A stretch of 64,000 nt of DNA, taken from positions 3,038,001 through 3,102,000 of the forward strand of contig NZ_CP033019.1 of assembly GCF_003667705.1 (NCBI RefSeq), given 5' to 3'. Source of the stretch: Janthinobacterium agaricidamnosum. GTDB taxonomy: Bacteria > Pseudomonadota > Gammaproteobacteria > Burkholderiales > Burkholderiaceae_D. Of the stretch, positions 53,803 through 62,760 are shown piece after piece. The stretch's first letter is position 1. Each line of letters opens with the position of its first letter. Position numbers and translations under genes: made by a program. The notes beneath the pieces were generated by a model that ran no database searches, was not told the origin of the DNA, and saw only the letters and a program-made list of their open reading frames with translations.

Positions 53803-56496
53803 TTACAGCTTCTCCATCTTTTGCCGCACGGCCGGCGCCGTCGAGACCGTCGGCGCCAGTTCCAGATAGGTTTTATATGCCGCTTTCGCCTTGGCCGCAT
53901 CGCCGGCTTTGGCATACGCGTCGCCCAGGTTCAGGTAGGCGATGGCGCGCGACGGGTCCATCTTGACCGTGTTTTCAAACCAGCGTGCCGCTTCGCGGTA
54001 TTTTTCCTGCTTGTAGAAGACAAAACCCAGGTTGTTGGCCGCCAGCGCGAAGTCGGGACGCAATTTCAGCGCTTCCGTAAATTGCGCTTCCGCCTGCGCG
54101 TACTGTTTCTCCTTGTACAGCTGCAAGCCGCGGTCGTTGGCCCGCTGGGCCAGCTGGCGTGTGGAGGTCGGTACGGCGCCCGGCGTGACGATCTTCTGTT
54201 CGCCGCCCTGCAAATCCTTCACCGTCACGCTGGCCGCCGCCGGTTTGGCGTCGAGCTTGCTGTTCAGGGCAATGGCTTCCGTCGACAGCTGCGTCGTGTT
54301 CGGGCTGAGGAATTCCGTCTCGCCCGGCAATTCGAAGACGAAATCGCCCCCTTCCGATCCGGGCAGGCTGCCAAACGCAGGCGTCTGGTTCGAGACGCTG
54401 GACACGGCCGGCGCTACATACGCCGCCAGTTCCGTGGCCGTGATCAGGCCGTCACCGTTCAGATCGCCCTTGCCCGCCAAGCCCTGCAGCAGGGTCCACG
54501 TAAACACGGAGTGGCCGTTCGGTCCGCCATCGGCGACGAGCTGGTCGCCGCCGCCGGCCGTCAGCATTTGCCGGCCGATGCGTTTGGCATTGTCGCGCAA
54601 GAAAGAGCTGGAACCGGCGCCGCGCGTCAGGCCCAGGCCGCTGTAGCAGGCGTCCATGACGAAGAACGCATGTTTGGCCGTCAGGGACTCCGCGATATTC
54701 TGGATTTCCGTCATCGGAATCGCATCCGTGGCGAACTGCGCCGGGTCGGAATCGACGGGCACGATGTAGCCGAGGTCGCGCCCCGAGCTGAGCTTGCGCG
54801 TGGCGCCGTGACCGGCGAAGAAGACGAAGATACGGTCATTCTTTTGCACGCCGCCATGGGCCAGCTTGTCATGGAAGGCGGCCAGGATGTTGTTGCGCGT
54901 CGCTTCGCCATTTTTCAGGGTCACGACGCGCTCGGGCGCAAACGCGAATTTTTCGATCAGGGTTTCGCGGATGCCTTGCGCGTCGCGCACCGCATACTGC
55001 AGCTTCGGCCATTTCGCGTAATCGTCGATGCCGATCACGACGGCCCAGGAATTGGCGTAGCCCGTGGTGACGGGCACTTTTTCCGGCGCGGGCGCCGTGG
55101 TTTTCGCCACCTGGAAGCTCGTGCCATCCCAGCCCGCAAATTGATAGCCTTCCGCGATCAGCTTGTCGAGCACGGCCGGCAAGGCTTTCACCGTGCGTTC
55201 GTGGATGTCGTGGAACAGGACGATGCCGCGCCCCGCCTTGTCGACGGACGCCAGCACGCGGTTCGTGATCGAGCTGGGCACGGGGTCGGCCCAGTCCAGC
55301 GAATCGATATTCCACATCACGGATTTCAAATGCGCGTCGGCCAGCGCGGCCATGCCTTCGCTATTGCGCGCGCCATACGGAAAGCGGAACAGCGCGGCCC
55401 GCTCGGGGCTGATGGCTTTTAATAAAGTGTCGGTGCCGAGGATTTCGCCTTTCAGCTTGTCGCCCGTCTGCTTCGACAACTGTGCGTGACTGAAACTGTG
55501 GTTGCCCACGGCATAGCCTTCCTTCATCAACTTGCGGCTCACTTCCGCGCCCGCGCCCAGCTTGGCATGGCCTTCCGCGTCCAGCGACCCCAGGTTGCGT
55601 CCCACATTGAAGAACACGGCCGGCACGCCATACTGTTTCAAAATGGCGCTGATTTCTTCCGTGTAACGGCGGTGCGGGCCGTCGTCGAAGGTCAGCACGA
55701 TGGTTTTCTTCGGCAAGCCCAGACCGAAGATTTCCGCCTCATCTTTTTTTGGCGCCGGCTTGGCTTCGGGCATGGAGCCGGCGGGAGGAACAGCATACGG
55801 CACGACGATGCCATTTTCCTTCAGAATCTGTTCGCGGCTGTACAGTTTTTTCAGCTGCGCAACGTAATCGTCCCACCGTTCGCGCTTGAGTTCGATGGCG
55901 CGCTGGCCCAGGTTGCCGAAGATTTGCCGGATTTCCTTCTCGTAATTGCGCTCGATCTCGCCCAGCGCGTCGAGGTCTTCGGAAATGCGCTTGTGCAGCT
56001 TGATGGCAGGCAGGGACGAATCCTTGGCCACGTCGGCCAGCATGCTTTGCAGCAGCTCGCGGAAAGCCAGGCGGTCGGCATCGTACAGGCCCGGGTCGGA
56101 TTCGATATACGTCAATAAACTGTCGAGCGCTTCGAAGCGGCCCGGATTCGTGGGCGCCGTCAATTGATCGAGCGCTGCATCGAGCTTGGCGATGCGTTCC
56201 TGGTTTTCATGGAACAGCGCCTGCCCCACTTTACGGGCTTCGTCGCGTGCCCCTTCTGGCAAGCTTTGCTCGTCGGCCAGCAGCACGATGATCTTGCGGA
56301 AATTGCCCAGCAAGTCGCGGAACTGGCTGGCCACGGCGGCCGTATCGACGGCGGAATGCGGCGCGGCGGCAGGGCTGCCCGAAGCCGGGGCACCGGGCGT
56401 GGCGGTGGCGGCCGGTCGGGTGTAGCTATAAATGCCGGCCCCAGCGGCGAGAGCCACGACAACGGTGGCGGCGATCTTGATCGGCTTGGAAGTCAC
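53803..56496 (-). CDS. NodB deacetylase - caspase-like peptidase - TPR fusion
   Basis: 897 residues from a GTG start. Signal anchor (KIAATVVVALAAGAGIYSY), helical region 50-230, then NodB 262-460: TFDDGPH (269-275), HSFSHAQ (333-339), FRFPYG (370-375), DSLDW (398-402), LFHD (427-430), all motifs intact. Residues ~480-725 are a C14 caspase-like peptidase with His563 (FFAGHGA) and Cys617 (MDACYSG), and an EF-hand-like DLNGDGLIT (678-686). TPRs fill 782-880. A polysaccharide deacetylase joined to a metacaspase is unusual; function unknown, but envelope location is likely. Confidence 0.9.
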   Translation of the reverse strand: MTSKPIKIAATVVVALAAGAGIYSYTRPAATATPGAPASGSPAAAPHSAVDTAAVASQFRDLLGNFRKIIVLLADEQSLPEGARDEARKVGQALFHENQERIAKLDAALDQLTAPTNPGRFEALDSLLTYIESDPGLYDADRLAFRELLQSMLADVAKDSSLPAIKLHKRISEDLDALGEIERNYEKEIRQIFGNLGQRAIELKRERWDDYVAQLKKLYSREQILKENGIVVPYAVPPAGSMPEAKPAPKKDEAEIFGLGLPKKTIVLTFDDGPHRRYTEEISAILKQYGVPAVFFNVGRNLGSLDAEGHAKLGAGAEVSRKLMKEGYAVGNHSFSHAQLSKQTGDKLKGEILGTDTLLKAISPERAALFRFPYGARNSEGMAALADAHLKSVMWNIDSLDWADPVPSSITNRVLASVDKAGRGIVLFHDIHERTVKALPAVLDKLIAEGYQFAGWDGTSFQVAKTTAPAPEKVPVTTGYANSWAVVIGIDDYAKWPKLQYAVRDAQGIRETLIEKFAFAPERVVTLKNGEATRNNILAAFHDKLAHGGVQKNDRIFVFFAGHGATRKLSSGRDLGYIVPVDSDPAQFATDAIPMTEIQNIAESLTAKHAFFVMDACYSGLGLTRGAGSSSFLRDNAKRIGRQMLTAGGGDQLVADGGPNGHSVFTWTLLQGLAGKGDLNGDGLITATELAAYVAPAVSSVSNQTPAFGSLPGSEGGDFVFELPGETEFLSPNTTQLSTEAIALNSKLDAKPAAASVTVKDLQGGEQKIVTPGAVPTSTRQLAQRANDRGLQLYKEKQYAQAEAQFTEALKLRPDFALAANNLGFVFYKQEKYREAARWFENTVKMDPSRAIAYLNLGDAYAKAGDAAKAKAAYKTYLELAPTVSTAPAVRQKMEKL

Positions 56497-56658
56497 AGGC
56501 TTGTCATTCCCTTCACATACTATGCATACAATTCAGATGGCGCGGATGCGCAAGATGCATAATTGTAGAGCACACTTGGTAATTTGCTCATCCCGCATGC
56601 TGAATTTCGGCAATAATATCGCTGCACACCTTCATAGATAGTGAAAACGGGAACGACG

Positions 56659-56781
56659 ATGCACAAGAAACTCTGCGCTGCGGCGCTGATGCTGGGCGTG
56701 GCGCTGATGCTGCTGCAATTGCGCGCGCATGCGGGCAACGACGTGGTCAATGTGGCGGGACGCGTGTGTCTGCCGCACTGA
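56659..56781 (+). CDS. Possible 40-residue secreted peptide
   Basis: A short frame, MHKKLCAAALMLGVALMLLQ and then RAHAGNDVVNVAGRVCLPH, looks like a signal peptide plus ~18 residues with one Cys. GGGAA lies six nt before the ATG. It fills the gap between two minus-strand genes. There is no homologue that I recognise; it may be chance. Confidence 0.35.
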   Translation: MHKKLCAAALMLGVALMLLQLRAHAGNDVVNVAGRVCLPH

Positions 56782-56800
56782 GCCACGCCCTGCGGCCGGA

Positions 56801-57856
56801 CTACACCTTGGCCGGCTCCCAGTAATTGGCCAGGCCCAGCTTTTTCAAGCCGGCCGCCACGAAACGCGGTTCCAGCAACTCTTCCGCCGTCAACGGCTGG
56901 CGGATCAGCTTTTGCTCCTGCGCAAACGCCAGCACCCGGCGGTAATGGCGGTACACGGCGTCGTCGTACAGGGGCGACCAGCGCTCCTTCCACTGCAGGC
57001 CCGGATCGTCGTAGCTGCGCCGCACCACGCTGTCCGGTGTGCCGTTGCGCGTACCATCCTTGATGATCGCCTCGCGGTTGCCATCGAGCGCCGCCCAGTG
57101 CTGGGCCCGCAGCCAGGCCGTGGCCACCAGTTCGGCGATATCGGGATGGGCTTGCGTAAAGTCGCGCCGCGCCCACAGTTCCGCCCGCATTTTCCTCTCC
57201 GGCAAGCCCTTGCTGGACCAGATGATGCGGCCGATACCCTTGTCTTCCAGCGGATAGCCATTGATCATGAACAAGGCGTCGACGGCGCCCGTGGCCAGCG
57301 CGGCCGTGCCCGGCTTCAAATCCATATTGATCAGGCGGAAATCCGTGGGTGACATGCGCTGGTCGGCAATCAGTTGGCGCAAGCCCAGTTCCCACGGCCG
57401 GCCCCGGTGCACGCTGATGCGCTTGCCCTTCAGGTCGGCCAGCGAGGTGGCGCGCGAACCGGTGGGCACCAAGAGGAACTGGTCCGTGCCCCGGCCCGCC
57501 GGCACGATCACCTGCGTGCGCACGCCGCCCGCGTTGAGTATGACGGACGGCAAGTCGCCATACGCGGCCATGTCGATGCGCCCGCTGGCGAACGCCTCGT
57601 TCATGGTCGCGCCCGTGTCGCCCGTGACGGGCAGCCATTCCAGCCGCACGCCGCGCAGCTTGAGTTCGCGGGCCAGCCAGCCTTCCTGCTGCACGCGGTA
57701 AGCGATGCCGCCCAGTTCCGCCTTGCCGTTTTCCGCAAAGCCCGTCGAGGCGATGCGCAGGGCTGCCGGCGGCGCCCCCGCCGCTTTCGCCGCCGAGGCC
57801 GCCTTTCCCGCCAGGGGCAGCAAGGCCAGCCCGCCCATCACCGTGCGTCGCCGCAT
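56801..57856 (-). CDS. ABC transporter substrate-binding protein, sulfonate/nitrate (SsuA) type
   Basis: 351 residues from the ATG at 57856, preferred for GAGGAG five nt upstream. The Tat-like start MRRRTVMGGLALLPLAGKA leads to a NMT1/SsuA-fold domain: GDTGATMNEAFASGRIDMAA, YGDLPSVILNAGG and VHRGRPWELGL. It is a paralog of the binding protein at 62757-63830. Last gene of the operon, 48 nt after the DszB-like gene. It presumably delivers an organosulfur compound to the same permeases. Confidence 0.87.
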   Translation of the reverse strand: MRRRTVMGGLALLPLAGKAASAAKAAGAPPAALRIASTGFAENGKAELGGIAYRVQQEGWLARELKLRGVRLEWLPVTGDTGATMNEAFASGRIDMAAYGDLPSVILNAGGVRTQVIVPAGRGTDQFLLVPTGSRATSLADLKGKRISVHRGRPWELGLRQLIADQRMSPTDFRLINMDLKPGTAALATGAVDALFMINGYPLEDKGIGRIIWSSKGLPERKMRAELWARRDFTQAHPDIAELVATAWLRAQHWAALDGNREAIIKDGTRNGTPDSVVRRSYDDPGLQWKERWSPLYDDAVYRHYRRVLAFAQEQKLIRQPLTAEELLEPRFVAAGLKKLGLANYWEPAKV

Positions 57857-57904
57857 CGCATTCTCCTCATCATCGAACATGGCCACCGTTGACGTGCTTC
57901 CCGC

Positions 57905-58978
57905 TCAGGCCGCGCGGCGCGTCTGCGCCAGCGCCGCGTCGAAAGGACGGGGATCGATCCACGCGCGCACGTCGACCTTGCTGGGCAGGAAGTTCCAGCG
58001 GAACAAAAAGTCGCTGAAATCCTGCAAGCCCGCGATCGACGTTTCCGCCAGATCCGTGTCCAGGCGCAGATGGGCATCCTTGCCGTAGGCCACTTGCACC
58101 CAGTGCTCGCTGGCATTCGATTCGCGCGCCAGAAAACGCCGCGTGTCGTCCGCGTGACCGCGCGCCCATGCTTCGGCCCGCAGCACTTGCTCGACCAGGG
58201 TGACGGCCGAGCTGAAATGATGGTCGAGCAAGTGCGCATCGACGCTCAGAGTGCGCGGCGTGCCATTGTTGGCGCGGATCAAGGGCTCCGGATGGCTGCC
58301 CGTGTCGATCACTGTGTGCAAGCCGAACTGCTGCGCCAGCTGGGCGGCCGAAGCGCCTTTCAGGAAGATGGCGTCGACCTCGCCCCGTAGCAGCCCCAGC
58401 AGTTCCGGGCTTTGCCCGCCGCGCCGCGCACCGCTGAACAGATTCGTCGCCGCGCCCCGTTCCGGCGGCATTTCGCTCTGGCCCGCTTGAATGACGTAAT
58501 CGACCAGTTCCACGTCGGCAACCGTCAAGCCTTCCAGGCTCAGCGCGTTTTCCAGCCCGCGCAAGGCTTGCGCACGCGCAAAATCGATCTGCGCCCTGGC
58601 CCACAGAGGCAAGCCGAAGCGCCGGCCCTTCAAGTCGCGCACCGTCTCGATGCCGCTGCCGGGAAGAGTCAGGATCAGCTGCGTCTCGTCAGACCACGAC
58701 AGGCCGATGACGCGCGTGTCGCGCCCCGCCGCCCTGGCCCACAGGGCGGGAATATTGCCGCCGTGGCGCACGGAATTTTGCAAGGTATGGTCGAAATGCG
58801 ATTCGCGCACGGCTTCCTGCTCCGATTCACGCAAGGAGCGCAAGCTGGTGCCATCGGCGCGCAAGGCTTCTTCCAGCCAGCCCTGCTGCAGGGAAATGCC
58901 CAGGCCCGTGGGGACGGGACAGCGCGTGTACCACAGGGTGTCGAGTGCTTGGTTTGCTGCCTGACTTTCATTGCTCAT
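57905..58978 (-). CDS. DszB-like desulfinase family protein
   Basis: 357 residues, no signal peptide. It has the SsuA-like fold but carries the residues of 2'-hydroxybiphenyl-2-sulfinate desulfinase: Cys20 in WYTRCPVPTGLGIS, and HFDHTLQNSVRHGGNIP with His61, Arg71 and Gly74. The His-Arg-Gly spacing (10 and 3) equals DszB His60, Arg70, Gly73, and Cys20 corresponds to catalytic Cys27. It may release sulfite from aromatic sulfinates in the cytoplasm. It sits between the ATPase and a binding-protein gene of a sulfonate-type importer. Confidence 0.78.
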   Translation of the reverse strand: MSNESQAANQALDTLWYTRCPVPTGLGISLQQGWLEEALRADGTSLRSLRESEQEAVRESHFDHTLQNSVRHGGNIPALWARAAGRDTRVIGLSWSDETQLILTLPGSGIETVRDLKGRRFGLPLWARAQIDFARAQALRGLENALSLEGLTVADVELVDYVIQAGQSEMPPERGAATNLFSGARRGGQSPELLGLLRGEVDAIFLKGASAAQLAQQFGLHTVIDTGSHPEPLIRANNGTPRTLSVDAHLLDHHFSSAVTLVEQVLRAEAWARGHADDTRRFLARESNASEHWVQVAYGKDAHLRLDTDLAETSIAGLQDFSDFLFRWNFLPSKVDVRAWIDPRPFDAALAQTRRAA

Positions 58979-59011
58979 GCTGTCTCTCCAGGTTGATGGA
59001 TATCAAAAAAA

Positions 59012-59893
59012 CTACAGCGCCATCCTGCGCGCCCATTCATTGCCATCCCACAGGGTGCTGGGATCCACTTCCTGCGCCACGGGCGCGTGCGCATCGTCGA
59101 GGTCGCTGAAATCCGCATGCAAGCCGTCGCGGATGGCAACGAAACCGGGCGAACCGCGCTGGCGCGGGTGGGCCAGCGGCACGTCCTGCACCCTGCGCAC
59201 CTTGCCCGGCCGCGCATCGAGCACGACGATGCGGTCGGCCAGATACACGGCTTCGTCGATGTCATGCGTGACCATCACCATGGTGATGCCCTCGTCCTGC
59301 CACAGGCGGCGCAATTCCTGCTGCAAACGCAAGCGGGTCAGCGCGTCGAGCGCACCGAGCGGCTCGTCCAGCAGCAGCACGTCGGGCCGCCCGACCAGCG
59401 CGCGCGCGATGGCCGCCCGTTGCGACATGCCGCCCGACAATTGATGCGGATAGGCATCCGCATAGCCGTCGAGGCCCACGCGCGCGATTTCCGCCGCCAC
59501 GCGCGCGTCGCGCTCGGCCTGCGGCACACGGGTATTGCTGAACGCCACGGCCACGTTCTGCTGCACCGTCAGCCACGGAAACAAGCGATGATCCTGGAAC
59601 ACGAGGCCCCGGCGCAAGTCCGTGCCACGGATCGGCACGCCGTCGTGCAGCAGCAAGCCCGTGTAGTCCGTATCGAGACCCGCCAGCAGACGCAGCAAGG
59701 TGGATTTGCCGCAACCGGAGGCGCCCACGATGGCGACGAATTCGCCGGGGGCGATGGTCAGCGAAATATCGTCGAGCACGGTTAGCGGCGCGCCTTTCAG
59801 CGAAAACGACTTGCTCACGTGCTGCACTTGCAAGCCGCCGCTCAGCTGCTGCCGCTGGGGCAGCAAGGTCGATGGGGAAACAAAATCATTCAT
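59012..59893 (-). CDS. ssuB: ABC transporter ATP-binding protein, SsuB/TauB type
   Basis: 293 residues. Walker A GASGCGKST (57-65), Q-loop LVFQDHRLFPWL, signature LSGGMSQRAAIARAL, Walker B VLLLDEPLGALDALTR and H-loop MVTHDIDEAV. The last ~50 residues extend past the core. It overlaps the end of the MFS gene by 4 nt and energises the two permeases of this operon. The sulfonate class fits the DszB-like neighbour. Confidence 0.9.
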   Translation of the reverse strand: MNDFVSPSTLLPQRQQLSGGLQVQHVSKSFSLKGAPLTVLDDISLTIAPGEFVAIVGASGCGKSTLLRLLAGLDTDYTGLLLHDGVPIRGTDLRRGLVFQDHRLFPWLTVQQNVAVAFSNTRVPQAERDARVAAEIARVGLDGYADAYPHQLSGGMSQRAAIARALVGRPDVLLLDEPLGALDALTRLRLQQELRRLWQDEGITMVMVTHDIDEAVYLADRIVVLDARPGKVRRVQDVPLAHPRQRGSPGFVAIRDGLHADFSDLDDAHAPVAQEVDPSTLWDGNEWARRMAL

Positions 59894-61170
59894 GGCGTAC
59901 TCTCTGCGGTGGGGGCGAGGGAAGGAATGGCGGCGGGCGGTGCCCGGCGCAGCCAGCGGCTGCCGTGGAAAACCAGCCAGGCGGCCAGCCAGGGAGCCAG
60001 CCAGATCAAAAACACATTGCGCAAGCCCGTCACGTCGGCCAGATGGCCGGCCGCCAGCGCGCCAACCGTGCCGCCCACCATGCCGAACAGGGTCAGATGG
60101 GCGGAAACGCGAGCCTTGTCGACGGGGGCGCGGGCGATGTTGTCCGTATTGACGAGGTTATTCACGCCCAGGCCCAGTCCCAGCAGCACGGAAGCGGCCA
60201 GGTAGGCGACGCTGGACGGCCACAAGCCCAGGATCAGCAAGGCGGCCATGATGGCCAGGTGCGCGCCGCCATACAGCTGCTCGCGGTAACGGCTGGCCAG
60301 CACGAAGCGCCCCAGGAACAGCAGCACGAGCACGCAGCTGAGTCCCTGCACGGCCATCAGCCAGACGGAGTGGTGCGCAGGCCAGTGCAGCACGCGGATC
60401 GCCAGCAGGATGGAAAACACGCCCACGCTGGATGCCGTGAAGCTGGCGAGGATTTCGAACAGGTAAGTCACGCGCACGATAGGCAGGCGCAGCAGCTCGC
60501 GCAGGCTGGCCGCACCGGGCAGCGCACTTTGTCCCATCTGCTTGCGCGGTGCCGTGTTATCCGGCAAAGTATTGTTGGGCAATACGTGCCAGCCCAGCAC
60601 GGCCAGGATGGCGAACATCAGGGCGGAAATCAAAAAGCCCGCCTTCAGGCCCAGCTGCGCGATCAGGTAGTTGCCGCAGAGGGGACCCAGGAACTGCATG
60701 CCGAGGATCAAGGTGCCCTTGTACCAGCCCGCCTTGCCCTGCCCCAGTTCCGGCAGGCGCACGAGAAACACGGTGCTCATGGCCACGATGCGCAGCGAAA
60801 TGCACAGTCCCACGAGAAACATCAGCAGGGCCACCCATTGCCAGCCGGGCAGCCACGGCAGCACGCAAAAGGCCAGCGCCAGGCTCAGGCTGACGCCCGC
60901 ATACAAATGCTTCGGATTGCCGCGCGAAAGAATATAGCCGGCCGGAATCGTGCCCAGCGCCATGGCCAGGGTTTCCGCGCTGCTGATCGCGGCCAGCTGG
61001 AAATTACTCACGTGCAAATGCAAACCCAGCAAGGTGGCCAGCACCTTGTTCATGCCGATCGTTACGCCCGACAGCAGGGTCAGGCCGATAAAGCGCAGCA
61101 GGAAGGCGCGCAACTCGCCTTCGCGGGCACTGACGGCCGCGTCTGGCTGGAATGGCAGGGATTTACTCAC
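59890..61170 (-). CDS. MFS transporter embedded in the sulfonate operon
   Basis: 426 residues from a GTG at 61170 that overlaps the permease stop by 8 nt. Twelve membrane segments, with GTIPAGYILSRGNPKHLYAG as the loop 2-3 motif and a ~25-residue charged central loop. Both ends overlap neighbours (4 nt with ssuB), so it is an integral member of the operon. It may import or export a sulfur compound or efflux a product such as sulfite or a phenol; no substrate motif is visible. Confidence 0.83.
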   Translation of the reverse strand: MSKSLPFQPDAAVSAREGELRAFLLRFIGLTLLSGVTIGMNKVLATLLGLHLHVSNFQLAAISSAETLAMALGTIPAGYILSRGNPKHLYAGVSLSLALAFCVLPWLPGWQWVALLMFLVGLCISLRIVAMSTVFLVRLPELGQGKAGWYKGTLILGMQFLGPLCGNYLIAQLGLKAGFLISALMFAILAVLGWHVLPNNTLPDNTAPRKQMGQSALPGAASLRELLRLPIVRVTYLFEILASFTASSVGVFSILLAIRVLHWPAHHSVWLMAVQGLSCVLVLLFLGRFVLASRYREQLYGGAHLAIMAALLILGLWPSSVAYLAASVLLGLGLGVNNLVNTDNIARAPVDKARVSAHLTLFGMVGGTVGALAAGHLADVTGLRNVFLIWLAPWLAAWLVFHGSRWLRRAPPAAIPSLAPTAESTP

Positions 61171-61927
61171 TGCTGCGCCCCTTCACCAGCAAACGCGCGA
61201 GGCGCGCAAACGCCACGTTCATCGCTTGCGCCAGCAAGGCGATCACGAGCACGGCCAGCAGCACGACGTCCATACGGCCCGATACTTCACCGTTGAGCAA
61301 CAGGGAACCCATGCCGGGACCGGCCGCAAACAGCAGTTCGCCGCCGAGGCAAGCGAGCCAGGCGAACGCCAGCGCATGCGTGACGCCGGTGACGATGGCC
61401 GGCATGGCGCCCGGCAACAGAATCTGGCGCAGGGTCTGCCAGCGCGTCAGGGTCAGCACCTGCCCCACTTCGCGCAGTCTCCCTTCCACCTGGCGCATGC
61501 CCGCATACGTGTTGAGCACGGTGGGATAAAAGGCGGCGATGGCGATCACGAGCAGCTTGGCGCCGTCGCCATTGCCCACCCACAATCCCAGCAAGGGAAT
61601 CAGCCCCAGCAAGGGGACTTGGCGGATGCTGTGGAACAGCGGGCCGATCAGCCGGTCCGCCAGCGGCGACTGCGCCATCAGCGCGCCCGTGACGATGCCG
61701 GCGCTGCCGCCCAGCAGCAAGCCGGCCAGCGTGCGGCCCAGGCTGGCGCGCAGATGCACCCACAGTTCGCCCGTCCAGACCAGGTCGCGCAGGCTGTGCG
61801 CCAGATCGCCCAGCGAGACGAAGATGTAGGCGGCGGCAGCACCCTGCCCGGAGGCCCATTGCCAGGCGCCCAGCAAGGCCAGCGGCAGCAGCGCGCCCTT
61901 GAAGATCACACTCAAACGTTGCTTCAT
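61163..61927 (-). CDS. ABC transporter permease, SsuC/TauC type (second)
   Basis: 254 residues from the ATG at 61927, in an ATGA junction with the preceding permease. Six membrane segments; the EAA loop is QVLTLTRWQTLRQILLPGAM. FHSIRQVPLLGLIPLLGLWVG is the segment typical of nitrate/sulfonate permeases. With the next permease it probably makes a heterodimeric pore, unlike the usual homodimer. Confidence 0.88.
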   Translation of the reverse strand: MKQRLSVIFKGALLPLALLGAWQWASGQGAAAAYIFVSLGDLAHSLRDLVWTGELWVHLRASLGRTLAGLLLGGSAGIVTGALMAQSPLADRLIGPLFHSIRQVPLLGLIPLLGLWVGNGDGAKLLVIAIAAFYPTVLNTYAGMRQVEGRLREVGQVLTLTRWQTLRQILLPGAMPAIVTGVTHALAFAWLACLGGELLFAAGPGMGSLLLNGEVSGRMDVVLLAVLVIALLAQAMNVAFARLARLLVKGRSSE

Positions 61928-62760
61928 GCGTTCTCTCCACTGCGCTTCCAGCGCATCAGCCGTGCTTCCAGCGCGTGGCAGGCCCGGTCCAGGCCGAAGC
62001 CGATCACGCCCGTCAGCACCACGCCCACCATCACCACGTCGAGGCGGAACATTTGCCGGCCCATTTCCATCATCTGGCCCAGGCCGCTGTCGGCGGCCAG
62101 TAATTCCGCGCCCACCAGCACCATCCACGAACGCGACAGCGCGATGCGCATGCCCGTCAGCGCAGCCGGCACGATGGCGGGCAGGACGATCAAACGGATG
62201 CGCTGCCAGCGCGAGAAGCAATACACTTGCGCTACCTCAAAGTAACGCTGCGACAAGTTGCGGATGGCGTCATGCACGGCCAGCGCCACGATGAAGAAGC
62301 TGGCCTTGGCCACGATAAACACCTTGAAACTCTCGCCTATGCCGAACAGCAAGATAAACAAAGGGATCAGGGCGACGGTCGGCAGCTGGCGCAGGATATT
62401 GAACGTGGGATCGACATAGCTGCGCAAGCCTGGCGACAGGCCCAGCAGGACGCCGAAGGCCAGGCCCGCGCTGGCGCCCAGGCCGAAACCGGCCAGCAGG
62501 CGGAACAGGCTGATGCCCAGGTGCTGGCCCAGTTCTCCGCTTTCGGCCAGGTCCGCCGCCGTCAGCAGAACTTGCCACGGCGACATCAAGATGTGCGCAG
62601 GCATCCATTCGAAGGTGGTGGCGATGCTCCACAGCAGCAGCAAGGCCAGCGGCGACGCCCACACGGACCAGGGCGAGCGCACAAAGCGCCGCAGCCAGGG
62701 AATGGACGCCGCATGCGCAGGCGCACAAGAGCGCGGCAAGGCGACAGTGAGGGAAGTCAT
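61924..62760 (-). CDS. ABC transporter permease, SsuC/TauC type (first)
   Basis: 278 residues from the ATG at 62760, in an ATGA junction with the binding-protein gene. Six membrane segments (first WASPLALLLLWSIATTF); NILRQLPTVALIPLFILLFG and the EAA loop VAQVYCFSRWQRIRLIVLP define the family. It pairs with the second permease for uptake of an alkyl- or aryl-sulfonate-like substrate. Confidence 0.88.
   Translation of the reverse strand: MTSLTVALPRSCAPAHAASIPWLRRFVRSPWSVWASPLALLLLWSIATTFEWMPAHILMSPWQVLLTAADLAESGELGQHLGISLFRLLAGFGLGASAGLAFGVLLGLSPGLRSYVDPTFNILRQLPTVALIPLFILLFGIGESFKVFIVAKASFFIVALAVHDAIRNLSQRYFEVAQVYCFSRWQRIRLIVLPAIVPAALTGMRIALSRSWMVLVGAELLAADSGLGQMMEMGRQMFRLDVVMVGVVLTGVIGFGLDRACHALEARLMRWKRSGENA

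Noticed and set aside
53767..55422. 551-codon plus-strand frame
   Set aside because: Antisense of the NodB-caspase gene, whose motifs are intact over the whole length.
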